Source: Streptomyces nigrescens (GTDB taxonomy: Bacteria > Actinomycetota > Actinomycetes > Streptomycetales > Streptomycetaceae). Taken from it: 64,000 bases of DNA. Under the pieces are notes generated by a model that was not told the origin of the DNA, searched no databases, and was given only the letters and a program-made list of their open reading frames with translations. The position numbers and the translations under genes are program-made. Shown piece after piece: positions 8,468 through 16,627 of the stretch. Positions within the stretch are counted from its first letter, which is position 1. Each line of letters begins with the position of its first letter. Location: NCBI GenBank assembly GCA_024349765.1, contig AP026073.1, positions 3,224,001 through 3,288,000 on the forward strand. The letters run 5' to 3'.

Positions 8468-8950
8468 TCAGGTGGTGATCTCTATGTGCTGGGGCTTCGC
8501 GGCCTGCACCTTGGGAACGGTGACGGTCAGCACGCCGTCGGTCAGACTCGCCGTGACCGTATCGGTTTTGACGTCGGCCGGAAGGAGCGTCCGGTACTCG
8601 AACCGGCCGGTCCGCCGGGTGGTGCGGCGCAGCACGCCCTCACGCTCGCACTGCCGGTATTCGCCGGTGATCGACAGGTCCCGATTGCCGATCTCCACGT
8701 CGATGTCCTCACGCTTCACGCCGGGCAGTTCGGCCTCGACCACGTAGGCGTCGTCGGTTTCATGGATATCGGCCAGCGGTGCCCAGTTCCCTTCGGAGCC
8801 CGATGCGGGGAGGGTACCGGCGGTCTCCAGCAGCTGCCCCATCCTGCTGTAGAGGTCGTCGAACTCCGAGGCGATCGTGGTCCCCCAGTTCATGGCTGGG
8901 AAGGCCCGCTCCAGCATGCTTCCGGGGCGGTATCGGGATGGCATGTTCAC
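8468..8950 (-). CDS. Hsp20 / alpha-crystallin family small heat-shock protein
   Basis: 160 residues from a GTG at 8950, preceded at good spacing by GGAGGT (in-frame ATG at 8944). The alpha-crystallin domain spans about residues 55-150 (LADIHETDDAYVVEAELPGV, then GVLTVTVPKV). The C-terminal IxI anchor is present (HIEIT). It is an ATP-independent holdase that forms oligomers in the cytoplasm. The mycobacterial homologue HspX/Acr is the classic hypoxia-induced DosR target. A GGGCCG-GG-CGGCCC palindrome lies 120 bp upstream, shared with the divergent CBS gene. Confidence 0.92.
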   Translation of the reverse strand: MNMPSRYRPGSMLERAFPAMNWGTTIASEFDDLYSRMGQLLETAGTLPASGSEGNWAPLADIHETDDAYVVEAELPGVKREDIDVEIGNRDLSITGEYRQCEREGVLRRTTRRTGRFEYRTLLPADVKTDTVTASLTDGVLTVTVPKVQAAKPQHIEITT

Positions 8951-9070
8951 GGTGCTCACCTCCAGGTGGGCGGGTGGTGTGAGCGGTGTCTTCATGCTGC
9001 GCGCCCGGACCTCGCCTGGCTACTCGGCACCGCCCGCGCACCGGATTCCCGGGCAGGCCCGCCGGGGAAG

Positions 9071-9084
9071 GGGCCGGGCGGCCC
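9071..9084. promoter_or_regulatory. Palindrome GGGCCG-GG-CGGCCC (DosR-box-like site, hsp20/CBS divergent promoter)
   Basis: A perfect 14-bp dyad in the 203-bp gap between hsp20 (minus) and a CBS-BON gene (plus), ending 70 bp before the CBS ATG. It has the GGGNCN-NN-NGNCCC layout of the mycobacterial DosR core GGGACT-WW-AGTCCC. Three related sites occur at 9841, 14709 and 15395. The regulator assignment is inference. Confidence 0.55.
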
Positions 9085-9153
9085 ATCCCCGGCTGCGCCC
9101 CGCACGTCCCACTCTGGAGGTGTCACGACGACCGCGGGACCTGAGGAGGCACC

Positions 9154-9834
9154 ATGCTGAACACCCCGCACATCGTCAGGGACGTGATGACCGAGACCGT
9201 GGCCGCGGTCGACCGTGCGGCACGGTTCAAGGAGATCGTCGAGACCATGGAGCGCTGGAAGGTCAGCGCGCTGCCCGTCCTGGCGGGGGAGGGGAGGGTG
9301 GTCGGGGTGGTCTCCGAGGCCGATCTGCTGCCCAAGGAGGGGTTCCGGGAGTCGGATCCCGACCGTCTGGAGCAGCTGCGGCGGGTCGACGACGTACGCA
9401 GGGCGGAGGCGGTCACGGCCGGGGAACTGATGACCAGCCCGGCCCACACCGTGCGCGCCGACGCCACGCTTTCACAGGCCGCACGGATCATGGCGCACGA
9501 GTCCGTCAAACGGTTGCCGGTGGTGGATGGACATGGCGTTCTGCGTGGCATCGTCAGCCGCTCCGACCTGCTGAAAGTCTTTCTGCGCACGGACGAGGAC
9601 CTCGCGGAGGAGATCCGTCGGGACGTCGTCGGCGCGCTGTTCACGGCACCGGCGAAGGATTTGCAGGTCACGGTCGCCGAGGGCGTCGTCACGCTCAGCG
9701 GCCGGATCCGGGACTCCTCCCTCATACCTGTGATCGCCCGCCTGGTGCGGGCGGTCGAGGGCGTCGTGGATGTGACGTTCGACGTGACCGCCCCGCCGTC
9801 CGCACGCTCCGAGCCGCCGGCGATGGGTCGGTGA
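9154..9834 (+). CDS. CBS-domain pair with C-terminal BON domain (tandem copy 1)
   Basis: 226 residues. The CBS pair is at about 8-62 (VRDVMTETVAAVDRAARF) and 88-145 (GELMTSPAHTVRADATLSQA, LRGIVSRSDLLKVFL), followed by a BON domain at 150-215 (LQVTVAEGVVTLSGRI). Nucleotide-sensing stress protein by family. It is 99 bp upstream of a close paralogue at 9933. The two share an 85-bp block without a mismatch (9256-9340 and 10035-10119), which suggests recent tandem duplication or gene conversion. The start has TGAGGAG upstream. Confidence 0.88.
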   Translation: MLNTPHIVRDVMTETVAAVDRAARFKEIVETMERWKVSALPVLAGEGRVVGVVSEADLLPKEGFRESDPDRLEQLRRVDDVRRAEAVTAGELMTSPAHTVRADATLSQAARIMAHESVKRLPVVDGHGVLRGIVSRSDLLKVFLRTDEDLAEEIRRDVVGALFTAPAKDLQVTVAEGVVTLSGRIRDSSLIPVIARLVRAVEGVVDVTFDVTAPPSARSEPPAMGR

Positions 9835-9840
9835 ACCTTA

Positions 9841-9854
9841 GGGCCGGACGGCCC
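9841..9854. promoter_or_regulatory. Palindrome GGGCCG-GA-CGGCCC (DosR-box-like site)
   Basis: A 14-bp dyad with arms GGGCCG and CGGCCC in the gap between two tandem CBS-BON genes. It begins 6 bp after the stop of the first and ends 78 bp before the ATG of the second. That position fits an activator site for the second gene, which would then have its own promoter rather than relying on readthrough. Confidence 0.55.
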
Positions 9855-9932
9855 CTGCCCTGGGCGGTGGTGGGTCTGCAGGCTGGAGACGTGGCCACGG
9901 CTGTGTGACGGCGGGCCTGCCGAGGAGGCGTC

Positions 9933-10619
9933 ATGGAGCACACTCCCTACATCGTCAGCGATGTGATGACCCAGACCGTGGTGGCGATCGGGCAGGAAGC
10001 AGGCTTCAAGGAGATCGTCGAGACCATGCAGCAGTGGAAGGTCAGCGCGCTGCCCGTCCTGGCGGGGGAGGGGAGGGTGGTCGGGGTGGTCTCCGAGGCC
10101 GATCTGCTGCCCAAGGAGGAGTTTCGGGAGGGTACGCCGGACCGGCCGGAGCGGCTGCGACGGTCGGACGATGTGCGCAAGGCCGGTGCCCTGACTGCCG
10201 GGGAACTGATGAGTGCGCCCGCCCTGACGGTGCATGCCGGTGACACCGTGGCCCAGGCGGCGCGGACGATGGCCCGCAAGTCCGTCAAGCGGCTGCCCGT
10301 GGTCGACGCCACGGGGATGCTGCAGGGCATCGTCAGCCGCTCCGACCTGCTGAAGGTCTTCCTGCGCTCCGACGAGGAGCTGGCGGCGGAAGTGCGCACG
10401 GATATCGTCGAGCGGCTCTTCCCCGAAACGCCGGACGAGGTGGCGGTCCACGTCACCGACGGGGTGGTCACCCTCAGCGGCCCGCTCCCCGACAGGGCAC
10501 TGATGCCCGTGGCGGCCCGCCTGGCGCGGGCGGTCGAGGGCGTCGTGGACGTGACATCCGAGCTGACCGGACCCGCTCAGGCTCCGACGCCGCCTGAGCC
10601 GGCGCGGCCGCGCTCCTGA
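9933..10619 (+). CDS. CBS-domain pair with C-terminal BON domain (tandem copy 2)
   Basis: 228 residues with the same layout as its neighbour: CBS1 (VSDVMTQTVVAIGQEAGF), CBS2 (GELMSAPALTVHAGDTVAQA), BON (VAVHVTDGVVTLSGPLPDR), and a Pro-rich tail. Divergence lies mainly in the CBS2 and BON parts, while residues about 35-62 are DNA-identical to copy 1. The start follows GAGGAGGCGTC. A DosR-box-like palindrome lies 78 bp upstream. A single gene in two copies could provide homo- and hetero-dimers, but that is inference. Confidence 0.88.
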   Translation: MEHTPYIVSDVMTQTVVAIGQEAGFKEIVETMQQWKVSALPVLAGEGRVVGVVSEADLLPKEEFREGTPDRPERLRRSDDVRKAGALTAGELMSAPALTVHAGDTVAQAARTMARKSVKRLPVVDATGMLQGIVSRSDLLKVFLRSDEELAAEVRTDIVERLFPETPDEVAVHVTDGVVTLSGPLPDRALMPVAARLARAVEGVVDVTSELTGPAQAPTPPEPARPRS

Positions 10620-10661
10620 GCCTCCTTCGCCCGCCGCAGGCATCCCCCGGAGGCCGGCACC

Positions 10662-13361
10662 ATGACCCACACCCCCTCGCGTACCCGTGAGGTCTGCGCA
10701 CTGCTCACCGACGGGAGCACGATACGGCTGCGCCCGGCGTGCCCGGAGGACCGCGGATCGGTACTCCGGCTCTACGACGAGATGTCCGCCGACAACCTGC
10801 GCAGCCGGTTCTTCGCGGTGAGCCGCCGTGCCGGCGAGCAGGCCGCCGACCGGGTCTGCGAGGCGGCTCGCCCCGGGCACCGCACTCTGCTCGCCTTTCA
10901 AGGAGACCGCCTGGTCGGCGTCGCCGAGTACGAGACCACCGACGATCCCGCAGCAGCCGAAATCGCCCTGGCGGTCGCCGACGACTTCCACCACCGTGGC
11001 GTAGGCACCTTGCTGCTGGAACACCTCGTCGAGGTGGCCCGCGAGAACGGGATCGAGGCCTTCACCGCCGACGTACTCGCCGACAACCACCTCATCCACA
11101 GAGTCTTCGCGGACCTCGGACTACGTGTCACCCGGCAGTACGACGGCACCACCGTGCGCGGCGTCATCCGGCTCGCGCCGGATGAGCGTTACCTCTCGGC
11201 GCTGGACGTCCGCGGCCGTACCGCCGACACCGCCAGCCTGCAGCCGCTGCTGCGCCCCCGGTCCCTCGCCGTCGTCGGAGCCGGCACGAGGCCGGGGTCG
11301 GTCGGGCGGGCGGTACTCCACAATCTGCGGGAGGCACACTTCGCCGGGCGCCTTCACGCAGTCAACCCGCATGCGCACGCCGTATTGCGGATCCCGGCGT
11401 ACGCGTCCGTCGCGGAGCTTCCGCAGCCGCCCGACCTCGCCGTCCTCGCCATCCCCGCTGCCGCCGTTCCCGAGGCCGCGGACCAGTGCGGCAGAGCGGG
11501 CGTCGGAGCACTGGTGGTGGTGACGTCCGGCCTCGACGCGAGGCAGACGGCGGACCTGACGGCTGCCTGCCGTCACTGGGGGATGCGGCTGGTGGGCCCC
11601 AACTGCCTGGGGATCGCCAATACCGAAGAGCCGGTCCGTATGAATGCGACCTTCGCGGTCACCGAACCGCTGCCGGGCACCGCCGGGGTCGCCGTGCAGT
11701 CCGGCGGGGTCGGCATCGCGCTCCTGGACGGCCTCGCACATCTGGGCATCGGCATCTCCAGCTTCGTCTCGCTCGGCGACAAGCGCGACGTGAGCAGCAA
11801 CGACATGCTCCAGTGGTGGGAGTGCGACGGCCGGACCGAGCTGGGGCTCCTGCACCTGGAGTCGTTCGGCAACCCCCGCGCCTTCTCCCGCACGGCCCGC
11901 CGCGTCGCCCGCCGGATGCCGTTGCTGACGGTCGACGCCGGACGCTCGGAGGCCGGCCGCCGGGCCGCCGCCTCGCACACCGCCGCTGCGGCGACTCCGA
12001 CCATGACGCGTCGGGCGCTGTTCGCCCAGGCGGGCATCACCGCCACCCGGACCCTCGGCGAGTTGCTGGACGCCGCGGCGTTGCTGCACTCCCAGCCGCT
12101 TCCCGCAGGCGGACGGGTCGCCGTGGTCTCCAACGCCGGCGGCGCGGGAGTGCTCGCCGCGGACGCGTGTGCGGACGCGGGACTGACGGTTCCCGAACTG
12201 CCACCGGACCTGGTGGGCGAACTGCTCGCCGTGCTTCCCGGCGGTGCGGGAGCAGCCAACCCCGTCGACCTCACACCGGCGGTGAGCGTGCAGACCGTGC
12301 GCGAGTGCCTGGACCGGATCGTGCGGTCCGCGGCGGTGGATGCTGTCCTGCTCGCCCTGGTACCGACCGCACTGGCCTCGGCGGTGGGCGCCGACCTCGT
12401 CACCGCCCTGACCGGCCCGACGCCACAGGAACCTGCGTATCTGCCCTTCGTCGTGGTGAGGCTCGACCAGACGGATCGCGTCCGGCTTCTCCGCACGGAC
12501 GACGGACGGACCGTGCCCTCCTACGGCGAACCGCAATCCGCGGCTCGGGCGCTCTGCCACGCCGTCGAACGCGCCCGCTGGCTGGCCAGGCCGGAGGGCG
12601 GCGTCCCGGAGTTGGCAGGCGTCGACTCCCCGCGGGCCCGCGCCCTGGTGGAAGCGACCCTCGGGAAGGCCCCGGGCGGCGGGTGGCTGGATGCGCGGGA
12701 GACCGAGCAGCTCTTCGACTGCTACGCGATTCCCCGTCTGCCGCAGGTGTGCGCCCGCACCGAGCAGGAAACGGTGGATGCCGCCGCGAGGCTCGCAGCA
12801 CCCGACGGGGGCGTGGTGGTGAAGGCTCAGGGGCCCGGACTGGTGCACAAGAGCGACCGGGGTGCCGTCCTTCTCGATCTGCACGGTGAGCAGGAGGTGC
12901 GCGCCGCTTACCGGGACCTGACCGCCCGTCTGGGCGCGGCACTGACCGGAGTCCTCGTCCAGCCGATGGCCGCCCGCGGCACCGAGCTGCTGGCCGGCGT
13001 CATCCAGGACGAAGTCTTCGGTGCCCTGGTCGTCTTCGGGCTCGGCGGTACCACCAGCGAACTGCTCGCCGACCATGCCGCGCGACTCGCCCCGCTCACC
13101 GACACCGACATCCGCGAACTGCTCGTCGCACCACGCTGCGCACCTCTGCTGTTCGGCTACCGAGGCGGTCCGCCGGCCGATGTCGGTGGCCTTGCGGACC
13201 TGCTGGCACGCCTCTCCCGGATGGCCGACGACCTGCCCGAGCTCGCCGAGGCGGAGTGCAACCCCGTCATCGCCAGGCCGGACGGCATCACCGTGGTGGA
13301 CGCCCGGGTCCGCCTGCTGCCGCGCCACGCCCGTGACCCTTATCTGCGCCGGCTTCCGTGA
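10662..13361 (+). CDS. GNAT acetyltransferase fused to ADP-forming acyl-CoA synthetase-like protein
   Basis: 899 residues. A GNAT domain comes first (about 15-170; ALAVADDFHHRGVGTLLLEHL is the acetyl-CoA loop). An ADP-forming acetyl-CoA synthetase/succinyl-CoA ligase-like part follows: a CoA-binding domain (about 195-290, VVGAGTRPGSVGRAVL), ligase domains containing the candidate phosphohistidine (AASHTAAAAT), and a C-terminal ATP-grasp domain (about 690-890, VVVKAQGPGLVHKSDRGAV). Proteins with these modules include protein lysine acetyltransferases (Pat/YfiQ type), often with the GNAT domain at the other end. It may acetylate metabolic enzymes or sense acyl-CoA charge. GGAGGC lies 8 bases before the ATG. 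Confidence 0.88.
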   Translation: MTHTPSRTREVCALLTDGSTIRLRPACPEDRGSVLRLYDEMSADNLRSRFFAVSRRAGEQAADRVCEAARPGHRTLLAFQGDRLVGVAEYETTDDPAAAEIALAVADDFHHRGVGTLLLEHLVEVARENGIEAFTADVLADNHLIHRVFADLGLRVTRQYDGTTVRGVIRLAPDERYLSALDVRGRTADTASLQPLLRPRSLAVVGAGTRPGSVGRAVLHNLREAHFAGRLHAVNPHAHAVLRIPAYASVAELPQPPDLAVLAIPAAAVPEAADQCGRAGVGALVVVTSGLDARQTADLTAACRHWGMRLVGPNCLGIANTEEPVRMNATFAVTEPLPGTAGVAVQSGGVGIALLDGLAHLGIGISSFVSLGDKRDVSSNDMLQWWECDGRTELGLLHLESFGNPRAFSRTARRVARRMPLLTVDAGRSEAGRRAAASHTAAAATPTMTRRALFAQAGITATRTLGELLDAAALLHSQPLPAGGRVAVVSNAGGAGVLAADACADAGLTVPELPPDLVGELLAVLPGGAGAANPVDLTPAVSVQTVRECLDRIVRSAAVDAVLLALVPTALASAVGADLVTALTGPTPQEPAYLPFVVVRLDQTDRVRLLRTDDGRTVPSYGEPQSAARALCHAVERARWLARPEGGVPELAGVDSPRARALVEATLGKAPGGGWLDARETEQLFDCYAIPRLPQVCARTEQETVDAAARLAAPDGGVVVKAQGPGLVHKSDRGAVLLDLHGEQEVRAAYRDLTARLGAALTGVLVQPMAARGTELLAGVIQDEVFGALVVFGLGGTTSELLADHAARLAPLTDTDIRELLVAPRCAPLLFGYRGGPPADVGGLADLLARLSRMADDLPELAEAECNPVIARPDGITVVDARVRLLPRHARDPYLRRLP

Positions 13362-13393
13362 GGACCGGACACCTGAGACGAGAGCGGGGCGAG

Positions 13394-14011
13394 ATGAAGC
13401 GCCGACGGGTCGGAAGCATCATGACCGACGAGGTCGTCAGCGCCCGCAGCGGGACGCCCGTCGTGGATGTGGCGCGGCGGCTGGCGGAATACGGCATCGA
13501 CGGCCTGCCCGTGGTGGACGCCGACGACAGGGTGATCGGCGTCGTCTCGGCCACCGACCTGCAGGGCGACCGGCGGGCAGCGGCCGCGGACGGCATGCCC
13601 ACCGCTGGCGAGGTGATGTCCGTTCCGGCGCGTACGGTCCGTGCCGACGACTCCGTGGTCCGGGCGGCCCGCCTCATGAGCGAGAGCGGCGTGGAGCGGC
13701 TTCCCGTGGTGGACGAGGAAGCCCGCCTGGTCGGCATGGTCACCCGGCGCGATGTGCTGCAGGTCTTCGTTCGTACCGACGCGGAAATCCGCGACGAAGT
13801 GGTCGACGAGATCGTGGTGCGCTCCTTGTGGCTGAGCCCGCAGAGCGTGGACGTCGCGGTCCATGACGGTCTGGTGATACTCAGCGGCCGCCTGGAGAAC
13901 AGCGGTACCGCAGCCCTCGCGGTACGGATGACACGGCAGGTCGACGGTGTCACAGCGGTCGTCGATCGCCTCACGTACCGGAAAGAGGCTCCGCACCGGG
14001 ATCTCGCGTAG
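13394..14011 (+). CDS. CBS-domain pair with C-terminal BON domain
   Basis: 205 residues. The CBS pair (VGSIMTDEVVSARSGTPV; GEVMSVPARTVRADDSV, LVGMVTRRDVLQVF) is followed by a BON domain (VDVAVHDGLVILSGRL). ATG 13394 is preferred because of an upstream AGCGGGGCGAG. A GTG at 13358, which overlaps the stop of the acyl-CoA ligase, is an alternative that adds 12 residues. It is the fourth CBS-BON paralogue of the block and probably lies in an operon with the GNAT-ligase gene. Confidence 0.85.
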   Translation: MKRRRVGSIMTDEVVSARSGTPVVDVARRLAEYGIDGLPVVDADDRVIGVVSATDLQGDRRAAAADGMPTAGEVMSVPARTVRADDSVVRAARLMSESGVERLPVVDEEARLVGMVTRRDVLQVFVRTDAEIRDEVVDEIVVRSLWLSPQSVDVAVHDGLVILSGRLENSGTAALAVRMTRQVDGVTAVVDRLTYRKEAPHRDLA

Positions 14012-14077
14012 CCCACGGCCGCCCGCCGCGATCCGAGGCGTCGAAGGCTCGTCCAGGCTCACCGCACCTGTGCGCGT

Positions 14078-14653
14078 TCAGGTCTGCCGGGGCCGCCATG
14101 CGGAATCTGCGGCCGCCCAGTCCTTCTCCCACTGGGCGTAGCGGCGGCGGTTCAGCAGGACGCTTCCGGTTCGGTTGACGCCGAGGATCAGCAGCGCGGT
14201 GCCCGAAGCGGTGACGACACCGACCGCGATGCCCTGGACGACGGCGTCTTCGGACGTCACGGGGGTGCGCACGAGGGAGCCGTGCCGGTCGAGCCAGGCG
14301 GTGGTCCGATCGCCCGCGCGCAGACCTTGTGCCACTGCCGTCTCTCCCGTTCGTACCGTGCCGTTCGTGGCTGTCCACCGCACGGTGGCGAGGACGCGGC
14401 CGCCCGCGCTGTCCGCCGAGTTCAGGCCGATGCGAGCGGGGGGATCTGCCGTGAGCGTGGCGGACACGCTCTTCCAGCCGTGGCTCTCGGGTCGGGTCGC
14501 AGCGTTCACCGCACCGGCCGTCATGATGCCGGCGGCCAGCGGCAGAACGACCAGCAGCACCGCGGTGACCAGGAACATCCATGCCTCGGCCACGTCGGTG
14601 CCGCGCCTGAGCGGATTGTGCCGCCACGACCGGCGGATCGTCTGCAGGGGCAC
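14078..14653 (-). CDS. Rv1733c-family two-helix membrane protein
   Basis: About 191 residues from GTG 14653, which follows AAAGGGG. It has a short basic N-terminus (QTIRRSWRHNPLRRGTDVAE), TM1 (AWMFLVTAVLLVVLPLAAGI), a soluble loop of about 100 residues and TM2 (GIAVGVVTASGTALLILGV), then a short cytoplasmic tail with RRRYAQWEKDW. This is the layout of M. tuberculosis Rv1733c, a DosR-regulon membrane antigen of unknown function. A perfect GGGCCG-AA-CGGCCC palindrome lies 56 bp upstream. Confidence 0.8.
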   Translation of the reverse strand: MPLQTIRRSWRHNPLRRGTDVAEAWMFLVTAVLLVVLPLAAGIMTAGAVNAATRPESHGWKSVSATLTADPPARIGLNSADSAGGRVLATVRWTATNGTVRTGETAVAQGLRAGDRTTAWLDRHGSLVRTPVTSEDAVVQGIAVGVVTASGTALLILGVNRTGSVLLNRRRYAQWEKDWAAADSAWRPRQT

Positions 14654-14708
14654 GACGCACCCCTTTCGCCTGTACCTCGACCGTGGCACACCTGGGGAGC
14701 GCAGGTGA

Positions 14709-14722
14709 GGGCCGAACGGCCC
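14709..14722. promoter_or_regulatory. Palindrome GGGCCG-AA-CGGCCC (DosR-box-like site)
   Basis: A perfect 14-bp dyad 56 bp upstream of the GTG of the Rv1733c-like gene and 60 bp downstream of the maturation protease stop. The best-centred copy of the motif in the window; the layout matches GGGACT-WW-AGTCCC of mycobacterial DosR. It most likely drives the Rv1733c-like gene. Confidence 0.6.
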
Positions 14723-14782
14723 CACCAGGTGACGGGTCGGCGGTCGGGGTACGACGCCGGGCCCGATGCACGGCACCACGAA

Positions 14783-15289
14783 TCACCGACCGCCCCGGAA
14801 GTGCCGTAGGAGATCCTCCTCGATGCGCTGGGCGAGCGGCTCCACGGCCGCCGTGACCTGTGGTGACATCCCGGTGCCGAGGCCGGTGTCGGTGGCTTCG
14901 ACGGCGTAGACGAGCAGCTGTTCCGGAAGCCGGTCCAGTGCCCGGGCGAGGCGGATGGTGTCGCCCAGGGGGAAGCCGTGCGAGCCGGCTTCACCCCGGG
15001 GCGTGGACGGCAGCTCACCCGGGCACCGGAGGCGGTGCACGTGCCCGGGACGGGCCGGGCGAGCGTGTGCAGCGTCCACGAGGACGGCCAACCGGACGTC
15101 TTCCCACGCGCTGATCAGGCGTGCCGGATCGCCGTCGGTACAGGTGAGCCTGACGCCGGGTGGGAGTGGCCGCCGCGCCCCTCGCTGCGCGAGGCAGGCC
15201 ACGACTGCCCAGCCGACGCCGTCGTCGCGCCGGTACTCGTTGCCGACCCCGATGACGGCGGTTCGCGGGCCGACGGCAGAAGCATCCAT
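14783..15289 (-). CDS. [NiFe]-hydrogenase maturation protease (HyaD/HycI family)
   Basis: 168 residues. It contains the N-terminal nickel-binding signature of this endopeptidase family (VIGVGNEYRRDDGVGW), a central VDAAHA segment and the SHGFPLGDTIRLARAL segment. The family cleaves the C-terminal peptide of the hydrogenase large subunit after Ni insertion. It is divergent from the hydrogenase operon that starts at 15473, and its obvious substrate is the large subunit ending at 20093. No hypABCDEF genes are in the window, so the rest of the maturation machinery must be elsewhere. Confidence 0.88.
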   Translation of the reverse strand: MDASAVGPRTAVIGVGNEYRRDDGVGWAVVACLAQRGARRPLPPGVRLTCTDGDPARLISAWEDVRLAVLVDAAHARPARPGHVHRLRCPGELPSTPRGEAGSHGFPLGDTIRLARALDRLPEQLLVYAVEATDTGLGTGMSPQVTAAVEPLAQRIEEDLLRHFRGGR

Positions 15290-15330
15290 GGCGTGATGCT
15301 CTCGCGACCGCGGCTCGGCAGCCTCCCTGA

Positions 15331-15379
15331 GGCCCTCGCGGTCGCCCGGCCCAGGCCCGTCCGGGCGACCGCGAGGGCC
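15331..15379. promoter_or_regulatory. 19-bp perfect inverted repeat in the hydrogenase/protease divergent promoter
   Basis: Arms GGCCCTCGCGGTCGCCCGG (15331-15349) and its exact complement (15361-15379) are separated by 11 bases. It lies between two divergently transcribed genes, so it is not a conventional terminator for either. It could fold in the leader of one of the divergent transcripts or be a large operator. Confidence 0.55.
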
Positions 15380-15394
15380 GTATGGGGCAGCACG

Positions 15395-15408
15395 GGGCCC
15401 GTCGGCCC
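15395..15408. promoter_or_regulatory. DosR-box-like site GGGCCC-GT-CGGCCC before the hydrogenase operon
   Basis: Differs at one position from the GGGCCG-NN-CGGCCC palindromes found upstream of neighbouring genes. It ends 64 bp before the preferred ATG of the hydrogenase beta gene, the same spacing range as the other sites. It would make the hydrogenase operon part of the same regulon. Confidence 0.45.
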
Positions 15409-15472
15409 GCGTGGGGGAAGGAGCGCCACACACAATGGCGGCATGGGCATGATCCATGCCGGAAGGCAGGCG

Positions 15473-16627
15473 ATGACGGGCGACGGAACCACCGCGGTGA
15501 TCGGCACGGACGGTCTGGACGCGTTGATCCGCATCCTCGCCGCCCGGGGCCGGACGGTCATCGGACCGACCGTGCGCGAGGGGGCGATCGTGCTGGCCGA
15601 AATCGCCGGCGGAGACGACCTGCCGTACGGCTGGGGCGTCGAGCTGGAGGCCGGGCACTACCGGCTGCGCCCGCGCGAGGACGGTGCGGTCTTCGCGCAC
15701 AGCGCGGGGCCGCAGTCCTGGAAGACGTTTCTGCATCCGCAGCGGGAGCGGCAGTGGGCCGTGGACCGGCAGGCCGACGGGGCGCTGGTCGTGACGGAGG
15801 ACGCCCCGCCACCCCCGTCGTACGCATTCCTCGGCGTGCGGCCCTGCGACCTGCGGGCCATCGGCGTGCAGGACCGGGTGCTGGCCGGTGGCCCGCACGT
15901 CGACAGCCGCTACCGCGCGCGGCGGGAACGCGCCTTCCTGGTGGCCGCGGAATGCACGGAACCGGGAGCCACCTGCTTCTGCACGTCCATGGGGACGGGG
16001 CCCGCCGCGGACGGCGGCTATGACCTGGCCCTGACCGAGGTGGCGGAGGACGGCGACCACCGGTTCTGGGTGCGGGCCGGCAGCGACGACGGCGCATCGG
16101 TGCTGGCCGAGCTGCCGCGCCGGCCTGCGGACGAGGAGACCGAGTCGACGGCCCGGCGGAGTGTGGCAGCGGCTGCGGACCGCATGGGCCGCACCATGCC
16201 GCCCGTGGACCTGCAGCTGCTGATGCGCGAGACCTTGCACGCGGACCGCTGGAACGACGTCGCCTCGCGCTGCCTGACCTGCGGCAATTGCACCATGGCC
16301 TGTCCGACCTGCTTCTGCACCACTGCCGAGGACGTCACCGACCTGACGGGGGATCACGCCGAGCGCTGGCGACGCTGGGAGTCCTGCTTCGACCTGGAGT
16401 TCTCGCATCTGCCCGGCGGGCCCGTGCGCGAGTCCGGCCGCAGCCGCTACCGGCAGTGGGCCACCCACAAACTCGGCACCTGGTACGACCAGTTCGGCAG
16501 CTCCGGCTGTGTGGGCTGCGGCCGGTGCATCGTCTGGTGCCCGGTCGGCATCGATATCACCGAAGAGGCACACGCCCTCAACGCGGAGCGCGCGGCGGGC
16601 GCGGGACCGGACGAGGTGCCCTCATGA
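15473..16627 (+). CDS. Hydrogenase beta subunit (4Fe-4S dicluster protein, group 3b-like)
   Basis: 384 residues from ATG 15473, chosen for GGAAGGCAGG just upstream (in-frame ATGs at 15443 and 15449 are alternatives). The N-terminal part has a cysteine group CTEPGATCFC. Two ferredoxin-type motifs follow: CLTCGNCTMACPTCFC from about residue 267 and CVGCGRCIVWCPVG from 346. This is the beta subunit of sulfhydrogenase-type, NADP-linked [NiFe] hydrogenases and is related to anaerobic sulfite reductase subunit A. It carries electrons between the diaphorase (gamma) and the hydrogenase dimer. The stop overlaps the next ATG (ATGA). First gene of a tightly packed five-gene operon. Confidence 0.87.
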   Translation: MTGDGTTAVIGTDGLDALIRILAARGRTVIGPTVREGAIVLAEIAGGDDLPYGWGVELEAGHYRLRPREDGAVFAHSAGPQSWKTFLHPQRERQWAVDRQADGALVVTEDAPPPPSYAFLGVRPCDLRAIGVQDRVLAGGPHVDSRYRARRERAFLVAAECTEPGATCFCTSMGTGPAADGGYDLALTEVAEDGDHRFWVRAGSDDGASVLAELPRRPADEETESTARRSVAAAADRMGRTMPPVDLQLLMRETLHADRWNDVASRCLTCGNCTMACPTCFCTTAEDVTDLTGDHAERWRRWESCFDLEFSHLPGGPVRESGRSRYRQWATHKLGTWYDQFGSSGCVGCGRCIVWCPVGIDITEEAHALNAERAAGAGPDEVPS

